Source: Pseudomonas sp. MH9.2 (GTDB lineage: Bacteria; Pseudomonadota; Gammaproteobacteria; Pseudomonadales; Pseudomonadaceae). Taken from it: 64,000 nt of DNA. The notes under the pieces are model-generated. The model was not told where the DNA came from. It did no database searches and saw nothing but the letters and a program-made list of their open reading frames with translations. Positions 1 through 8,717 of the stretch are shown here, in pieces. Both the position numbers and the translations under genes were made by a program. Position 1 is the stretch's first letter. Every line of letters begins with the position of its first letter. Where the stretch lies: the NCBI RefSeq assembly GCF_034353875.1, contig NZ_CP133784.1:3686501-3750500 (forward strand). The letters are read 5' to 3'.

Positions 1-1439
1 TTGCGCAGTTCACCCATGCGACTGCGCAGGGTTGCGGACTCACCATACCAAACGGTAGGTGCCGCGCTGAACAATCCAATCACCGAGCGCGAACCGGCGG
101 AAACTTCGCCGGTTTGCACCAATGACCAGTCGGTGCCGCCCGTGCTGTTTTCCTGCTGTTCCAGCTCATAGGCGAAGGTGCCGAAATCGACCTTGTCACC
201 CACCAACGAAAACTGCGCATCGCCGCTGCCGGTATGCACTATTTGCTGCGGATCAGCGCCTTCCAGCGGATCTATACCTGTGTTCTGTACGCGCAATTGA
301 TGACTGCCGGTTGCGCTGCCGGTGACATCGAGAAAATCACTCTTCTGCGCCGCCAGATCGGTGCCCAAGGCAAAGGTCCCCGAGCCATTCAGCTCGCCAA
401 CGGTCAGTGTCTGGAAGCCGTCTGAAGTACCGCGCAAGTCAACGGATCCTCCGTTCAGTTCGAGCTTGCCGACCGTGGAATTCCCTTCCATCAGCCATGT
501 CGAGGAACCATCGATATTCAACGTCGTAGCGTTGTTGATAGCGCCAGTCAGGCTGGCATTGTTCGCCAAAGACAGGTGCGCGATCGAGTCACTGGTGACC
601 AGAACATCGCCCACCAGTTGGCTGTCATTAATAGCGACATAGCCGGTTGCCGCATTATTAACTTCAAGGGCAATACCGTTACCACCGGACAGCGTCGAAC
701 CGTTGCGGATATCGATATGAACATCTTGATTGGCAGCCGCCGATCGGGTGATGACAATGGCGCTGCCTTCCAGGCCCACAACGGACGACTGATCGACTAC
801 CAGCGACGCAGGTCTTTCAGTTGCGCCGGTTGCATCACCCCAAATGACGACACCGTTATTATCGCCCGTGACCACACTGTTCTGATTGAATGAGGCGCTG
901 GCACCGGCCACCACTACGCCCGCGCCACCGCTGACAAAACCATTGCCCGAAGCACCCGCGTGGCCTTCAACATGCGTATTGAACAGTTCAAGGGATGCAC
1001 TGTCGGTAACGTTAATGCCTCGGTCCGTCCCCGAAACGAAGCTGTTGCTGATGTGTGCGCTGGAAGCCTGCTCAAACCCCGATAGCCGAATGCCGAAACT
1101 GCTGACGTCGGGCCGGGCGGGATCAGCCTCGGCGATGATGGTGCTGTTGTTGATAACGGCACGGCTGTTGTACAGCGCGATGGCAGGTTCACCCGTGGAA
1201 GTGACCCTGCCGCCGTCCATTTCGAGTCGGGAATCGGCGGTCGCATGGATACGTCCTGTTTCGCCCCCAGCCTTCACGATCAAATGTGAGTCCTGAAGAT
1301 TGAACTCATAAACGGGGTCGCCATCTCGGATGACCACATTTTGCCCCGGCGGTACATCAATGGCGGCCTCGCACACGTTGGCCGTTATCACGCCCAATAC
1401 CATCACCAGTTGCCCGGCTTGCCCTTTGAACCGCTTCAT
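1..1439 (-). CDS. Pertactin-type autotransporter, 3' end outside window (partial)
   Basis: The reading frame opens at ATG 1439 with a signal-like start (MKRFKGQAGQLVMVLGVITA) and runs without a stop to the window edge, about 480 codons. The first part is a beta-helical passenger, rich in Gly, Ser, Thr and Asn, with repeated 'NGS', 'DNSQLVGD' and 'TGSGTFALGTDLA' turns. The last visible residues (FSAAPTVWYGE…LRSRMGELR) match the join to the outer-membrane beta-barrel of its neighbour at 1605–4136, so the missing part should be that barrel. Type V secretion by family knowledge: the passenger is displayed on or released from the cell surface. It is a diverged paralogue of the next gene. The specific ligand is unknown. 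Confidence 0.85.
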   Translation of the reverse strand, partial: MKRFKGQAGQLVMVLGVITANVCEAAIDVPPGQNVVIRDGDPVYEFNLQDSHLIVKAGGETGRIHATADSRLEMDGGRVTSTGEPAIALYNSRAVINNSTIIAEADPARPDVSSFGIRLSGFEQASSAHISNSFVSGTDRGINVTDSASLELFNTHVEGHAGASGNGFVSGGAGVVVAGASASFNQNSVVTGDNNGVVIWGDATGATERPASLVVDQSSVVGLEGSAIVITRSAAANQDVHIDIRNGSTLSGGNGIALEVNNAATGYVAINDSQLVGDVLVTSDSIAHLSLANNASLTGAINNATTLNIDGSSTWLMEGNSTVGKLELNGGSVDLRGTSDGFQTLTVGELNGSGTFALGTDLAAQKSDFLDVTGSATGSHQLRVQNTGIDPLEGADPQQIVHTGSGDAQFSLVGDKVDFGTFAYELEQQENSTGGTDWSLVQTGEVSAGSRSVIGLFSAAPTVWYGESATLRSRMGELR

Positions 1440-1525
1440 TGCCACGCCCACACCTTGAATAATCGAGGGGCGCCATTTGATAGAGAAGGACTATATAAAA
1501 AGATCAGGCATTTCAGCAGTTGCTG

Positions 1526-1539
1526 TAGGACTTTTCCTA
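1526..1539. promoter_or_regulatory. 14-bp palindrome upstream of the first autotransporter
   Basis: TAGGACTTTTCCTA has perfect 5-bp arms around a 4-bp centre. It lies about 90 bp before the minus-strand start at 1439, in the 165-bp gap between the two autotransporter genes. Its shape resembles sites of NarL/RcsB-type response regulators, which are often tied to surface structures. That assignment is inference; only the symmetry and position are seen. Confidence 0.35.
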
Positions 1540-1604
1540 AAAATATGAGCGGATATACTCAAAATCACGTAGGCAGCGTTTTGCAGATAGCGGGCCCGCC
1601 AGTA

Positions 1605-4136
1605 TCACCAGGTATATCGCACACCCAAGTTGACTCCCCAAGGCTGTTCAATGTTATTGCCGTTGCTGTAATCAATGTCAGCGTGCAATTGCAGCACATT
1701 GGATAGTTGTGCCGCGATGCCAGCCCCCACTTCGCCTCGGCTACCGGAAAGGTCATCACTGAAGGTGGTGCGATTGACGCTGACCTCATTGCTCTTGGCA
1801 AACTCATGGGCCGCCGCCAGTTTCACGTAGGGCTGAACGAAACCACCGGACCTCAACGCAATCGTTCGTCCTACATGAGTTCCTACTTTGCCAAGGAACG
1901 AGTCGGCTTTGTTACTTTTGGCTTCAAGTCCGTGGTCCAGGCCGTAATTCTCGCCCGTCACCCACAAGGCCGAACCCTGCAGATAGGGCTCGACGAACCA
2001 GCCGTCCGAGAAATCGAAGTGTCTGCCGGCCTCCACCGAGCCGCCTACGCCGTAGTTGCCGTAATCGCCCTTGGCCTTGACCCCGTCGCTCATGGTGACA
2101 TCAGCTTTGTTTTGGAAGCGGTTGGCCTTGATGATCGCATCGATGTAATAGCCGTCATTCGCAAGCCAAGTGGTGTAAAGCCCGAGGTAATAACTGCTGA
2201 CCCGGCCATTGGAACCCAGTTGCATGTTCAGATCAGAGTTGCTGTATCCCCCTAATACGCCAAGAAGCCAATGACCGTCGGTGGATATTGGCGTATCTGC
2301 GCCGAACGATATGCCTTGCTGAACTTGGCTGTAATGCACTTGATCAGCTGCGGAAACGTTGTACTTGTTGCCATACGTGCGGGCCCAGGCGCCGCCTTGC
2401 TCGTGGCCATTGCGTAACTCACCCATGCGGCTGCGCAGCGTGCTCAACTCGCCATACCACACCGTCGGCGCGGCACTGAATACGCCGATGACAGCCCGAG
2501 CACTTGGACTGATGATCGGGTCGCCCCCGCTGTCGCCCCCATCACCCCCATCACTGCCATCACCGCCATCGCCCGTGGTCTCCTGGACCAGATACCAATC
2601 GGTGCCACGCTGCTGTAAACGGTAAACAAAAGTACCCGCGTCAACTTGGCCACCCAACACAGTGAAGCTCGCTGTTCCGCTGCCGGTATGGACAACCTGC
2701 TGAGCATGATTTTCCTGGAGGGGTTCGACCCCCGTATTCTGAATGCTAAGCGAATGACTGCCACTGGCAGCGCCGGTGATGTTGACCAGATCACTTAGAT
2801 GACCTGCAAGGTCGGTACCCAGCGCAAACGTGCCGCTTCCTGTCAGGCTCGATGCGGTCAAGGTTCGAAACGCACCCTTGCCGCCGCGCAAATTCACGGT
2901 CCCACCGTTCAAGGTCAGCGCCCCAACGGTCGAGTTGTTGACCATGTTGAATGTGGACGTAGTGTCAATCGAGAGGCTTTGCGCGCTGCTGACGGTGCCT
3001 GTCAAGCGGCCGCCATGGGTCAGCGTCAACGTGGCGGGCGTTTGAGCGTCTTGGACAATATCACCGGTCATCACACTGTTATCCAGACTCAGGCTGCTGA
3101 TGTTGCTCATCGCGCCGGTAAACACAGAACCAGCAGCCATAGTGACTGATGCCGAAGATCCGGACGGCTCAACCACGTTCCCGGTAACCTGGCTGGCATT
3201 CATGTTCAGGCTGCTGATATTGCTCATGGTCCCGGTCAGCGTTGCGCCATTGCGCATCAAGACATCTGCGGTAGCGCCGGCCAACACCTGCACATCACCC
3301 ACCAGTTGACTGTTATCAACGGTAAGTTGTGCCGCGGTCACCGAACCAACCGCTGATGTTGCAAGCCCAACTTCAAGCAGCACTCCATTCCCCGCCCTCA
3401 TCGTGGAGCCGTTGAGCACTTCAATATTGGCACGCATCGGCGGGATGCCAATATTGCCTACAAGAATGGCACTGCCCGTACCGGATGTAAGGCTGGAACC
3501 ATCGAGAACCAACGTTGGCGTCGCAGTTAAGGTTCTGTTGGAAAATAAGCCAGCCCCATGATTACTGCCCGTTGCCTGACTGCCCTGAAGGATGACTTCC
3601 CCCCCCACCAGCGAGATGCCAAGGCCGTCACCGGCAATTGATGCGCCTACAGCGCCAGTGCCCGTGATTTGTGAATTAATCACCGTGGCGATACTTCCTC
3701 CCGAGACATTCAGGCCACGCCCGGCCGCAGAAATAATGCTGTTGGTGACCGTTGCGGTAGAACCCGGAACCGTGTCATCTGCTCCGCGCACAACGGACAG
3801 GCCGGTATTGCGGGTGGAAACAAGGGTCGAGTCAGTGATCGCTCCAATGCTGTTGGTTAACACCAGTGCGCTCAGTGAAGTGGCAGAAACAGTTGCACCA
3901 TTGAGAACCACCGTTGACCCGGCTGTGGTGACGATGTCCAGTGTTTGCCCGCCTGGGGCTACCGTCAAACTGGCTGCGGTTAACGACCATTGTTGCGCCG
4001 GTTCCCCGTTATTCACGGTAACGGATCCACCTGGGGGCACATTGAGCCCCCACGCTTGCCCGCTTACAGTAATAACCGTTATGGCGACGATCCATTGGCC
4101 GCAGAACTGAAGATTGTAGCGATCACTGATGTCCAT
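1605..4136 (-). CDS. Pertactin-type autotransporter with complete beta-barrel
   Basis: 843 residues. ATG 4136 is preceded by a strong ribosome site (GGGAGG). Residues 1–30 form a signal peptide (hydrophobic WIVAITVITVSGQAWG). Residues about 30–500 are a right-handed beta-helix passenger of pertactin type with many short 'SLSLDNS', 'TGDV' and 'GTM' repeats. A flexible linker of Gly and Asp follows (GGDGSDGGDGGDSGGD, about 525–540). The last ~280 residues are the translocator barrel (starting near FSAAPTVWYGE) and end in the aromatic residue Trp (GVRYTW), as expected for BAM recognition. No RGD motif or protease triad is evident. It is probably an adhesin or biofilm factor. The paralogue 1–1439 lies directly downstream, with its own 165-bp upstream region. 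Confidence 0.9.
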   Translation of the reverse strand: MDISDRYNLQFCGQWIVAITVITVSGQAWGLNVPPGGSVTVNNGEPAQQWSLTAASLTVAPGGQTLDIVTTAGSTVVLNGATVSATSLSALVLTNSIGAITDSTLVSTRNTGLSVVRGADDTVPGSTATVTNSIISAAGRGLNVSGGSIATVINSQITGTGAVGASIAGDGLGISLVGGEVILQGSQATGSNHGAGLFSNRTLTATPTLVLDGSSLTSGTGSAILVGNIGIPPMRANIEVLNGSTMRAGNGVLLEVGLATSAVGSVTAAQLTVDNSQLVGDVQVLAGATADVLMRNGATLTGTMSNISSLNMNASQVTGNVVEPSGSSASVTMAAGSVFTGAMSNISSLSLDNSVMTGDIVQDAQTPATLTLTHGGRLTGTVSSAQSLSIDTTSTFNMVNNSTVGALTLNGGTVNLRGGKGAFRTLTASSLTGSGTFALGTDLAGHLSDLVNITGAASGSHSLSIQNTGVEPLQENHAQQVVHTGSGTASFTVLGGQVDAGTFVYRLQQRGTDWYLVQETTGDGGDGSDGGDGGDSGGDPIISPSARAVIGVFSAAPTVWYGELSTLRSRMGELRNGHEQGGAWARTYGNKYNVSAADQVHYSQVQQGISFGADTPISTDGHWLLGVLGGYSNSDLNMQLGSNGRVSSYYLGLYTTWLANDGYYIDAIIKANRFQNKADVTMSDGVKAKGDYGNYGVGGSVEAGRHFDFSDGWFVEPYLQGSALWVTGENYGLDHGLEAKSNKADSFLGKVGTHVGRTIALRSGGFVQPYVKLAAAHEFAKSNEVSVNRTTFSDDLSGSRGEVGAGIAAQLSNVLQLHADIDYSNGNNIEQPWGVNLGVRYTW

Positions 4137-4385
4137 TAATCCTCCCTGATCGTTAAGCAGTCAATGCCCAATGGCATGCTGCTGATCTCGTTTCCTACGT
4201 AGATCGAAATTGCGGCGCTACTCCCAAAAGCAATAACAACTTAGTAGTCCTATGGGTTTTATTCGTCAACAACTTGGTCGTCGTCTTGTTGATTTGGCTA
4301 GAGCTATTCGCAACAAATGCAATTGCTAAATAATATATGCAAGAACATCAGGGGGTTAGTTGATTTTTATGATTGCTGGTCGCCC

Positions 4386-4407
4386 AACCTGTCATTTATG
4401 ACAGGTT
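4386..4407 (+). promoter_or_regulatory. Near-perfect palindromic operator (site 1 of 3)
   Basis: 22-bp inverted repeat with perfect 10-bp arms and a TT centre; core CTGTCATTTATGACAG at 4389–4404. The same 18-bp form, ACCTGTYATTTMTGACAG read on the coding strand, recurs before the delta-60 gene (17638–17655) and before a delta-60 remnant (18014–18031). The site ends 60 nt before ATG 4465. It satisfies the LexA pattern CTGT-N8-ACAG, and the outer ACCTGT…ACAGGT arms also resemble LuxR-type boxes. The conserved inner CA/TG speaks for a dedicated regulator. Which protein binds is not known. Confidence 0.6.
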
Positions 4408-4428
4408 ACAGCGCTTAGTCTTTATGAA
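4399..4428 (+). promoter_or_regulatory. Candidate sigma-70 promoter of the Ig-like array
   Basis: A -35-like ATGACA (4399–4404, 5/6 to consensus) overlaps the right arm of the palindrome. An 18-bp spacer separates it from a -10-like TATGAA (4423–4428). A protein bound to the palindrome would cover the -35 box, which suggests repression, although class II activation is possible. Confidence 0.35.
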
Positions 4429-4464
4429 TAACCTGAGCGTGCCTTCTGACATGGAGTCACGCAA

Positions 4465-5214
4465 ATGGCACATTCTCACTCACGCAAAAAAATTAAAACT
4501 CGCGCTAACCTCCCGAGCCTGGAAGTCCCTGCTGCTTTGGAGGACGGACGGATTCCCCTCGATCGTTATGAAGAGGATCTTTTAGTGCGGATACCTCATT
4601 TCGCGGAAATGAAAGAGTCCGACATACTTAACCTTTATGACGGTGTCACCTCGCTGATCATGACCTATACCCTTAAAAAAGGAGAGGCTGAAGACCCTGA
4701 TTTCAATGCGGAATTATTTATTCCTAAAGGGCGTTTTCCACCTGCCGGAGGCTTCACTGAATTAAGTCTGGATTATGAAATTATAGATCCTGTGACGGAA
4801 GACGGCGAACGCTCAGGGAAAACAGTGACCGTTGTATTCGACAGAGAATCCCCAGGTGGCACTTCGTTGACCGCGCTTTCTTTCACCGAAGAGCAAAAAG
4901 AAGGTATCACCGAAGAGGACTTGGTCGATGGCTACTTGCCGGTGACGGCCTATGCCTGGTACGGAATGGAAAAGGGTGATTTTATCACGCCTTGGCTAAG
5001 CGAACTCCCCGCCTCTGCTGACTCACAAGAGCTGTACCTGATTAAAAATGCAGAAATAGAAATAAGTACGGCCGGAACAAGGACGTCGCTAGGATTTCCT
5101 AAAGGTAGTTTCACGGCAGCCGCCGATTACTATTTTGGGTATCAAGTACGCGACAAGTTGGGTAACACTTCAGTGATCTCTAGCACGGTAAAAATTGCGG
5201 TTAACGTGGGTTAA
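4465..5214 (+). CDS. Ig-like fold hypothetical protein, first gene of array
   Basis: 249 residues, GGAG eight bases before ATG. There is no signal peptide; the N-terminus is basic (MAHSHSRKKIKTRANLP). Two beta-sandwich modules can be seen (about 35–130 and 135–249). They share with the next gene the phrases 'VRIPHFAEMK/VVKVPKSPEMK', 'VTVVFDRESPGG/LTVRFDRLAPGG', 'GITEEDLVDG/GITVSDLVDG' and a final 'Y.VRDKLGN/YRVTDWAGN'. It is 35 bp from the next gene and probably cotranscribed with it. The function is unknown; cell-surface or carbohydrate contact is possible for such folds. It belongs to a group of Ig-like repeat proteins in Pseudomonas with no assigned role, as far as I can tell. Confidence 0.8.
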   Translation: MAHSHSRKKIKTRANLPSLEVPAALEDGRIPLDRYEEDLLVRIPHFAEMKESDILNLYDGVTSLIMTYTLKKGEAEDPDFNAELFIPKGRFPPAGGFTELSLDYEIIDPVTEDGERSGKTVTVVFDRESPGGTSLTALSFTEEQKEGITEEDLVDGYLPVTAYAWYGMEKGDFITPWLSELPASADSQELYLIKNAEIEISTAGTRTSLGFPKGSFTAAADYYFGYQVRDKLGNTSVISSTVKIAVNVG

Positions 5215-5249
5215 TTAATTAAACACTACTCATCAAGCAGGGTGTAATC

Positions 5250-7205
5250 ATGACCATTATTCAAGCGTATGCGGGTGTAAAAAAAACTGCAGTCACTCTT
5301 GCGCCGTCCGCATTGCCCGCGCTCACGGTGCCGGCTGCTGATTCCCTGAGGGGGACTATTCCAATTGCATTGCTGACAGCCGATGTCGTTGTGAAAGTAC
5401 CAAAATCCCCAGAGATGAAAAATACCGACTCTATTCAGCTTCTTAGGGATGGCGTCGCTTATGGCGCTCCTGTTGACTTGTCCTTGGTTGATCTTACCGA
5501 TCCGTCACTTACTGAATTTGATCTTCTGATCAAAGTAGCGGATTTTCCGGCAAACGGAACGGACACGCGGGTTGTACTGAATTACCAAATTTACGACACC
5601 GCTTCCGAAGACGGTCAAACTACGTTATTGCCACTCACGGTCCGGTTTGACCGGCTCGCGCCAGGCGGTGATCAGTTACCACCCTTGCTATTTACCGAGG
5701 CCCAGCTTTCAGGTATTACCGTTAGCGACTTGGTGGACGGGCTTCTAAATATTGTCGTAGACCCCTTTTTCGACAGCGAAGCGGACGACCTTGTAGAACT
5801 GTGGCTGGGAACCAGCCCCACAACAGGTTCTTTTCTTTCGCCAACGTTCATGGTGACAGATCCTAAACGTCAACTGCCTGTCACCATTACCGAGGCCGAT
5901 CTGAAAGCCACGGCCGATGGTAAAAAATATTTTAGCTATCGGGTAACCGACTGGGCTGGAAATGTCCGGAGTAATCCGGAATCTACCGCCATTGACGTAT
6001 TCCTCAATCTGCCGGAATTACTTGCACCACTGGTGCCTGAAAACGATGACGGTCTGATTACCTACAACGATGCCGTGGCCGATGTCGGGGTGGTCATTCC
6101 GCACTACGACGGTGCCGTGGCAGGTGATTTTATTTACGTCATTTGGGGTGGCCGGACCATCAGTCCCTTCTCCGTGTCCGACCCAGTTCCACCTGCCCCC
6201 GATCCGATCGCGACCATTGCCGTACCCTACGACGTCGTAGCGGAAGTCGGAAACGGTCGGGATATCAAGGTCAGCTACTGGCTGCAGAGAACCGGTTCGC
6301 CTCGTGTCGAGTCCCTTGTAGCCTTGGTCAATGTCGACTTGCGTACACCTGGCGGACCAAACCCAGACCCAGACCCAACGACGCCTGAGCATGAGAACAT
6401 CAAACCCCCCAGCATCCAATGTGGGACCAGCCCGGTTAACACGATAAATCCCGGGAATTATGGGCAGAATGCAACCGCAACCATTCCCCGTGTAGGGGAA
6501 GACTTAAACGTCATCTGGACTATTGGCGATGTCATTCAATTGTACTGGGGCACAGTGTCTTTGCCTGAGATGCCATTTGTCACGGTCACCGCGCCGAACG
6601 AAGGGAGCAATATATTGATACCGGTACCTTTTGTTGCAGTTATCGGGGCCATAGGTGTCGGTGATATCAATGTCTATTTCACCGTCACAAGAAAGCTGGA
6701 TGCTACTAACACCGTGACCGTTAAATCTAAAGTTCAGGTAGTCACGGTTGCGTCGAGTGCTGAACTTCCCGGTGATGGCGCTCCGCTAGCACGGGGTATT
6801 TTTCCGGAAGCAAACGCCAGCAATATTATTACCCGGGCCGCCGGCCTAAACGGCACGACTTTCCGTATTACCTTGTCGGGGGTAAGCAATATAGACATCG
6901 GTAGGTCGCCCGTCCTAAGTTATAACTTTGTGGGCGTCAGCAGCGTGGACGCAACAGATCCAGCTGCCCCGCCCATTGAAGCGTCGAGATTGAAGTCGGA
7001 TGACGTGCTCATTACTCAGGCGATGCTGGCGGCCGGTTATTACGAGGTTGCGCTGCCGTACTCGTTGATCTACTTGATTTGCCGGAACGGTGCGATTCTC
7101 GACTACAGCATCAGCAATGATCGCGGCAGAACTAACGGGCTCCAGAAGTTTGTCCGGTTTGCCATGAACGAGGCCGGAGGCAGTTGTTCGATCCCCTTAC
7201 TTTAG
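5250..7205 (+). CDS. Multi-domain Ig-like repeat protein
   Basis: 651 residues, AGGG-type ribosome site before ATG. No signal peptide or membrane segment. Residues about 45–255 are two modules paralogous to the whole of the 4465 protein. Residues about 260–370 are an Ig-like module of the type found in the 8718 gene ('VVIPHYDGAVAGDFIYVIWGG'). A Pro-Asp linker follows (GGPNPDPDPTTPE, near 370), then at least two further beta-rich modules. It looks like a fusion of the first-gene type with extra repeats. Close spacing to 4465 suggests a bicistronic unit under the 4399–4428 promoter. The role is unknown. Confidence 0.8.
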   Translation: MTIIQAYAGVKKTAVTLAPSALPALTVPAADSLRGTIPIALLTADVVVKVPKSPEMKNTDSIQLLRDGVAYGAPVDLSLVDLTDPSLTEFDLLIKVADFPANGTDTRVVLNYQIYDTASEDGQTTLLPLTVRFDRLAPGGDQLPPLLFTEAQLSGITVSDLVDGLLNIVVDPFFDSEADDLVELWLGTSPTTGSFLSPTFMVTDPKRQLPVTITEADLKATADGKKYFSYRVTDWAGNVRSNPESTAIDVFLNLPELLAPLVPENDDGLITYNDAVADVGVVIPHYDGAVAGDFIYVIWGGRTISPFSVSDPVPPAPDPIATIAVPYDVVAEVGNGRDIKVSYWLQRTGSPRVESLVALVNVDLRTPGGPNPDPDPTTPEHENIKPPSIQCGTSPVNTINPGNYGQNATATIPRVGEDLNVIWTIGDVIQLYWGTVSLPEMPFVTVTAPNEGSNILIPVPFVAVIGAIGVGDINVYFTVTRKLDATNTVTVKSKVQVVTVASSAELPGDGAPLARGIFPEANASNIITRAAGLNGTTFRITLSGVSNIDIGRSPVLSYNFVGVSSVDATDPAAPPIEASRLKSDDVLITQAMLAAGYYEVALPYSLIYLICRNGAILDYSISNDRGRTNGLQKFVRFAMNEAGGSCSIPLL

Positions 7206-7320
7206 GGCTATAGCAGGGGGATGGCTTATTTCGGCTAAGCGGTAGAAATGAGTCCTCCTCCTCTGCTACTTCAGAACATGAAGCGTTAGACGATTAACGC
7301 ATCCTCAAGGACGAACCACC

Positions 7321-8538
7321 ATGAGTGCATTAACCGCAGCACAAGAAAAAACCACCGACGCGTTCGCTTCGGCAACCAAGGACTCCTCGTTGATGGCCCT
7401 CAACAGCCTCGCACCCACGCAAAATACTGATTACCCCAAACCGCATGTGCAAGAAGCCCCTTCGGATACTCTGGACCCGCTGCTGGGTAACCCGTCCGGG
7501 GTGCATGTCGAGGTGGCTTATCCATCAATGAGGTCGTCCGACATCATTGGCTTGTTCTTTAACGGCAACGACACCTTTGCGGTGCAAAACGGCAGTGTGT
7601 TTGGCACGGTGACGTTCCTGGCTCCCGTCGCCGATGTCACCCTCGCGGTGGGCAAAACCATTCAGGTCATCTATGCCGTGGTCCGTCCGGATGGGGTGAT
7701 CCTGTCCGAGATTCTGAACCTGATCGTGCAACCGATCGCGGCAGACAAACTGCCCACCCCGCAGATCACTCAGGCCTCGGAGGGCGTGCTGGACTTGACG
7801 ACGTTTGACGGGGATGCCGATGTGACGGTTGAGGCCTGGCCGTTGATTGCGGTGGGGCAAACGGTTTGGTTGACGGTTACAGGGCCGGGTGGGGTACCGA
7901 TTTGGAAGTTGTTGGAGGGGTATGCGATTACGGCAGCGGATGTGACTAATGGGATTGGTCGGGTTATTGCGCGAGGGGAGTTGGATAGGCTTGAGGAAGG
8001 AGGGGAGTTGAGGGTGGTTTTTAAGGTTGGGTTTGAGTGGGGGAGTGATGAGTCGATAGCTGTTGGATTTCCGATTTCAATTTTCAATATAAGTCTGAAC
8101 TGGCGTATAGAAATCGAAAATTTCGAAACTGCAATTCACAATGAAACTATCCCGGCCGGAGGCGTTAGGCAATTCCCGGCACTAACTGTTTTAGCCAGAA
8201 CCGAAGTTAAAATCGTAAATGCGGGCTATAGCCCTTGGGCAACAAATTATATGGTTTGGATGCTTGGCGGCACAGTAGAGTTCAGACTTGCAACACCCGC
8301 CGAGCGCGTGGTTTTTGGAATCTACTCTGATTCAGTCGGTACGATAACAATCAATTATCTTGATGTGCAGGGACTGTCGTTGTCTGTGTACCAGTTTGGT
8401 GGCGTGCTTGGTAAATGGGTCGAGTATACTTGTGATTCTGGCAAGAAAATATACACTATATCTGTAATTTATAGCCGCGGTGATCGCGGTGCAATAGTCA
8501 TGGATAATTTTTCCATAGCGCACCGACCCGCGCCATGA
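7321..8538 (+). CDS. Array paralogue 1: constant N-terminus, variable C-terminal domain (in frame)
   Basis: 405 residues; AAGGACG before ATG. Residues 1–57 are a leader without signal-peptide character (MSALTAAQEKTTDAFASATK). Ig-like modules lie at about 58–140 and 145–250, and a separate beta-rich domain at about 262–405 ends 'IVMDNFSIAH'. The first ~190 residues are close to identical with the genes at 11394, 12748 and 14066, while the C-terminal domain is strongly diverged. The C-terminal pattern (FE…FPALTV…DNFS) resembles jelly-roll, lectin-like domains; this is inference. This copy reads through without a frameshift. The segment 7855–8060 is very G-rich and C-poor on the coding strand, unlike the 5' part. 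Confidence 0.8.
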   Translation: MSALTAAQEKTTDAFASATKDSSLMALNSLAPTQNTDYPKPHVQEAPSDTLDPLLGNPSGVHVEVAYPSMRSSDIIGLFFNGNDTFAVQNGSVFGTVTFLAPVADVTLAVGKTIQVIYAVVRPDGVILSEILNLIVQPIAADKLPTPQITQASEGVLDLTTFDGDADVTVEAWPLIAVGQTVWLTVTGPGGVPIWKLLEGYAITAADVTNGIGRVIARGELDRLEEGGELRVVFKVGFEWGSDESIAVGFPISIFNISLNWRIEIENFETAIHNETIPAGGVRQFPALTVLARTEVKIVNAGYSPWATNYMVWMLGGTVEFRLATPAERVVFGIYSDSVGTITINYLDVQGLSLSVYQFGGVLGKWVEYTCDSGKKIYTISVIYSRGDRGAIVMDNFSIAHRPAP

Positions 8539-8661
8539 GTCAATGGGACTGATTCATCAGCGAAAGAATAAGGCAGTTTGATTTATTCATATGATTGGTT
8601 GCGGAAGTTGGGGTCAAGTTTTCAGTAGCGCGTTGAAACTAAATCAAACCCTTCCCGCTTC

Positions 8662-8682
8662 GTCAGAGCGTAACGTTCTGAC
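8662..8682. promoter_or_regulatory. 21-bp inverted repeat upstream of the 851-residue gene
   Basis: Arms GTCAGAGCGT and ACGTTCTGAC pair at 9 of 10 positions around a single A. It lies 35 bp before ATG 8718. It could be an operator or an RNA hairpin in the leader. A degenerate, similarly placed GTCAGAGC…CTGGCGGG element precedes the gene at 12748, so a shared leader feature is possible. Confidence 0.35.
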
Positions 8683-8717
8683 AGTCTATCTAAAGTTAAA
8701 CATTAAGGACGGCAACC

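Larger units (their letters stand above)
4137..4464. other. Divergent intergenic region, AT-rich
   Basis: 328 bp between the minus-strand autotransporter and the plus-strand array. It is clearly more AT-rich than the flanks (around 4220–4370). It holds the ribosome site of the autotransporter, the palindrome at 4386–4407 and a likely promoter at 4399–4428. No gene is supported here. Confidence 0.7.

Noticed and set aside
4389..4404. Simple LexA (SOS) box
   Set aside because: It fits CTGT-N8-ACAG, but the inner bases CA…TG are conserved in place of the usual alternating AT, and the genes behind it are not typical SOS genes. Kept as an open alternative only.
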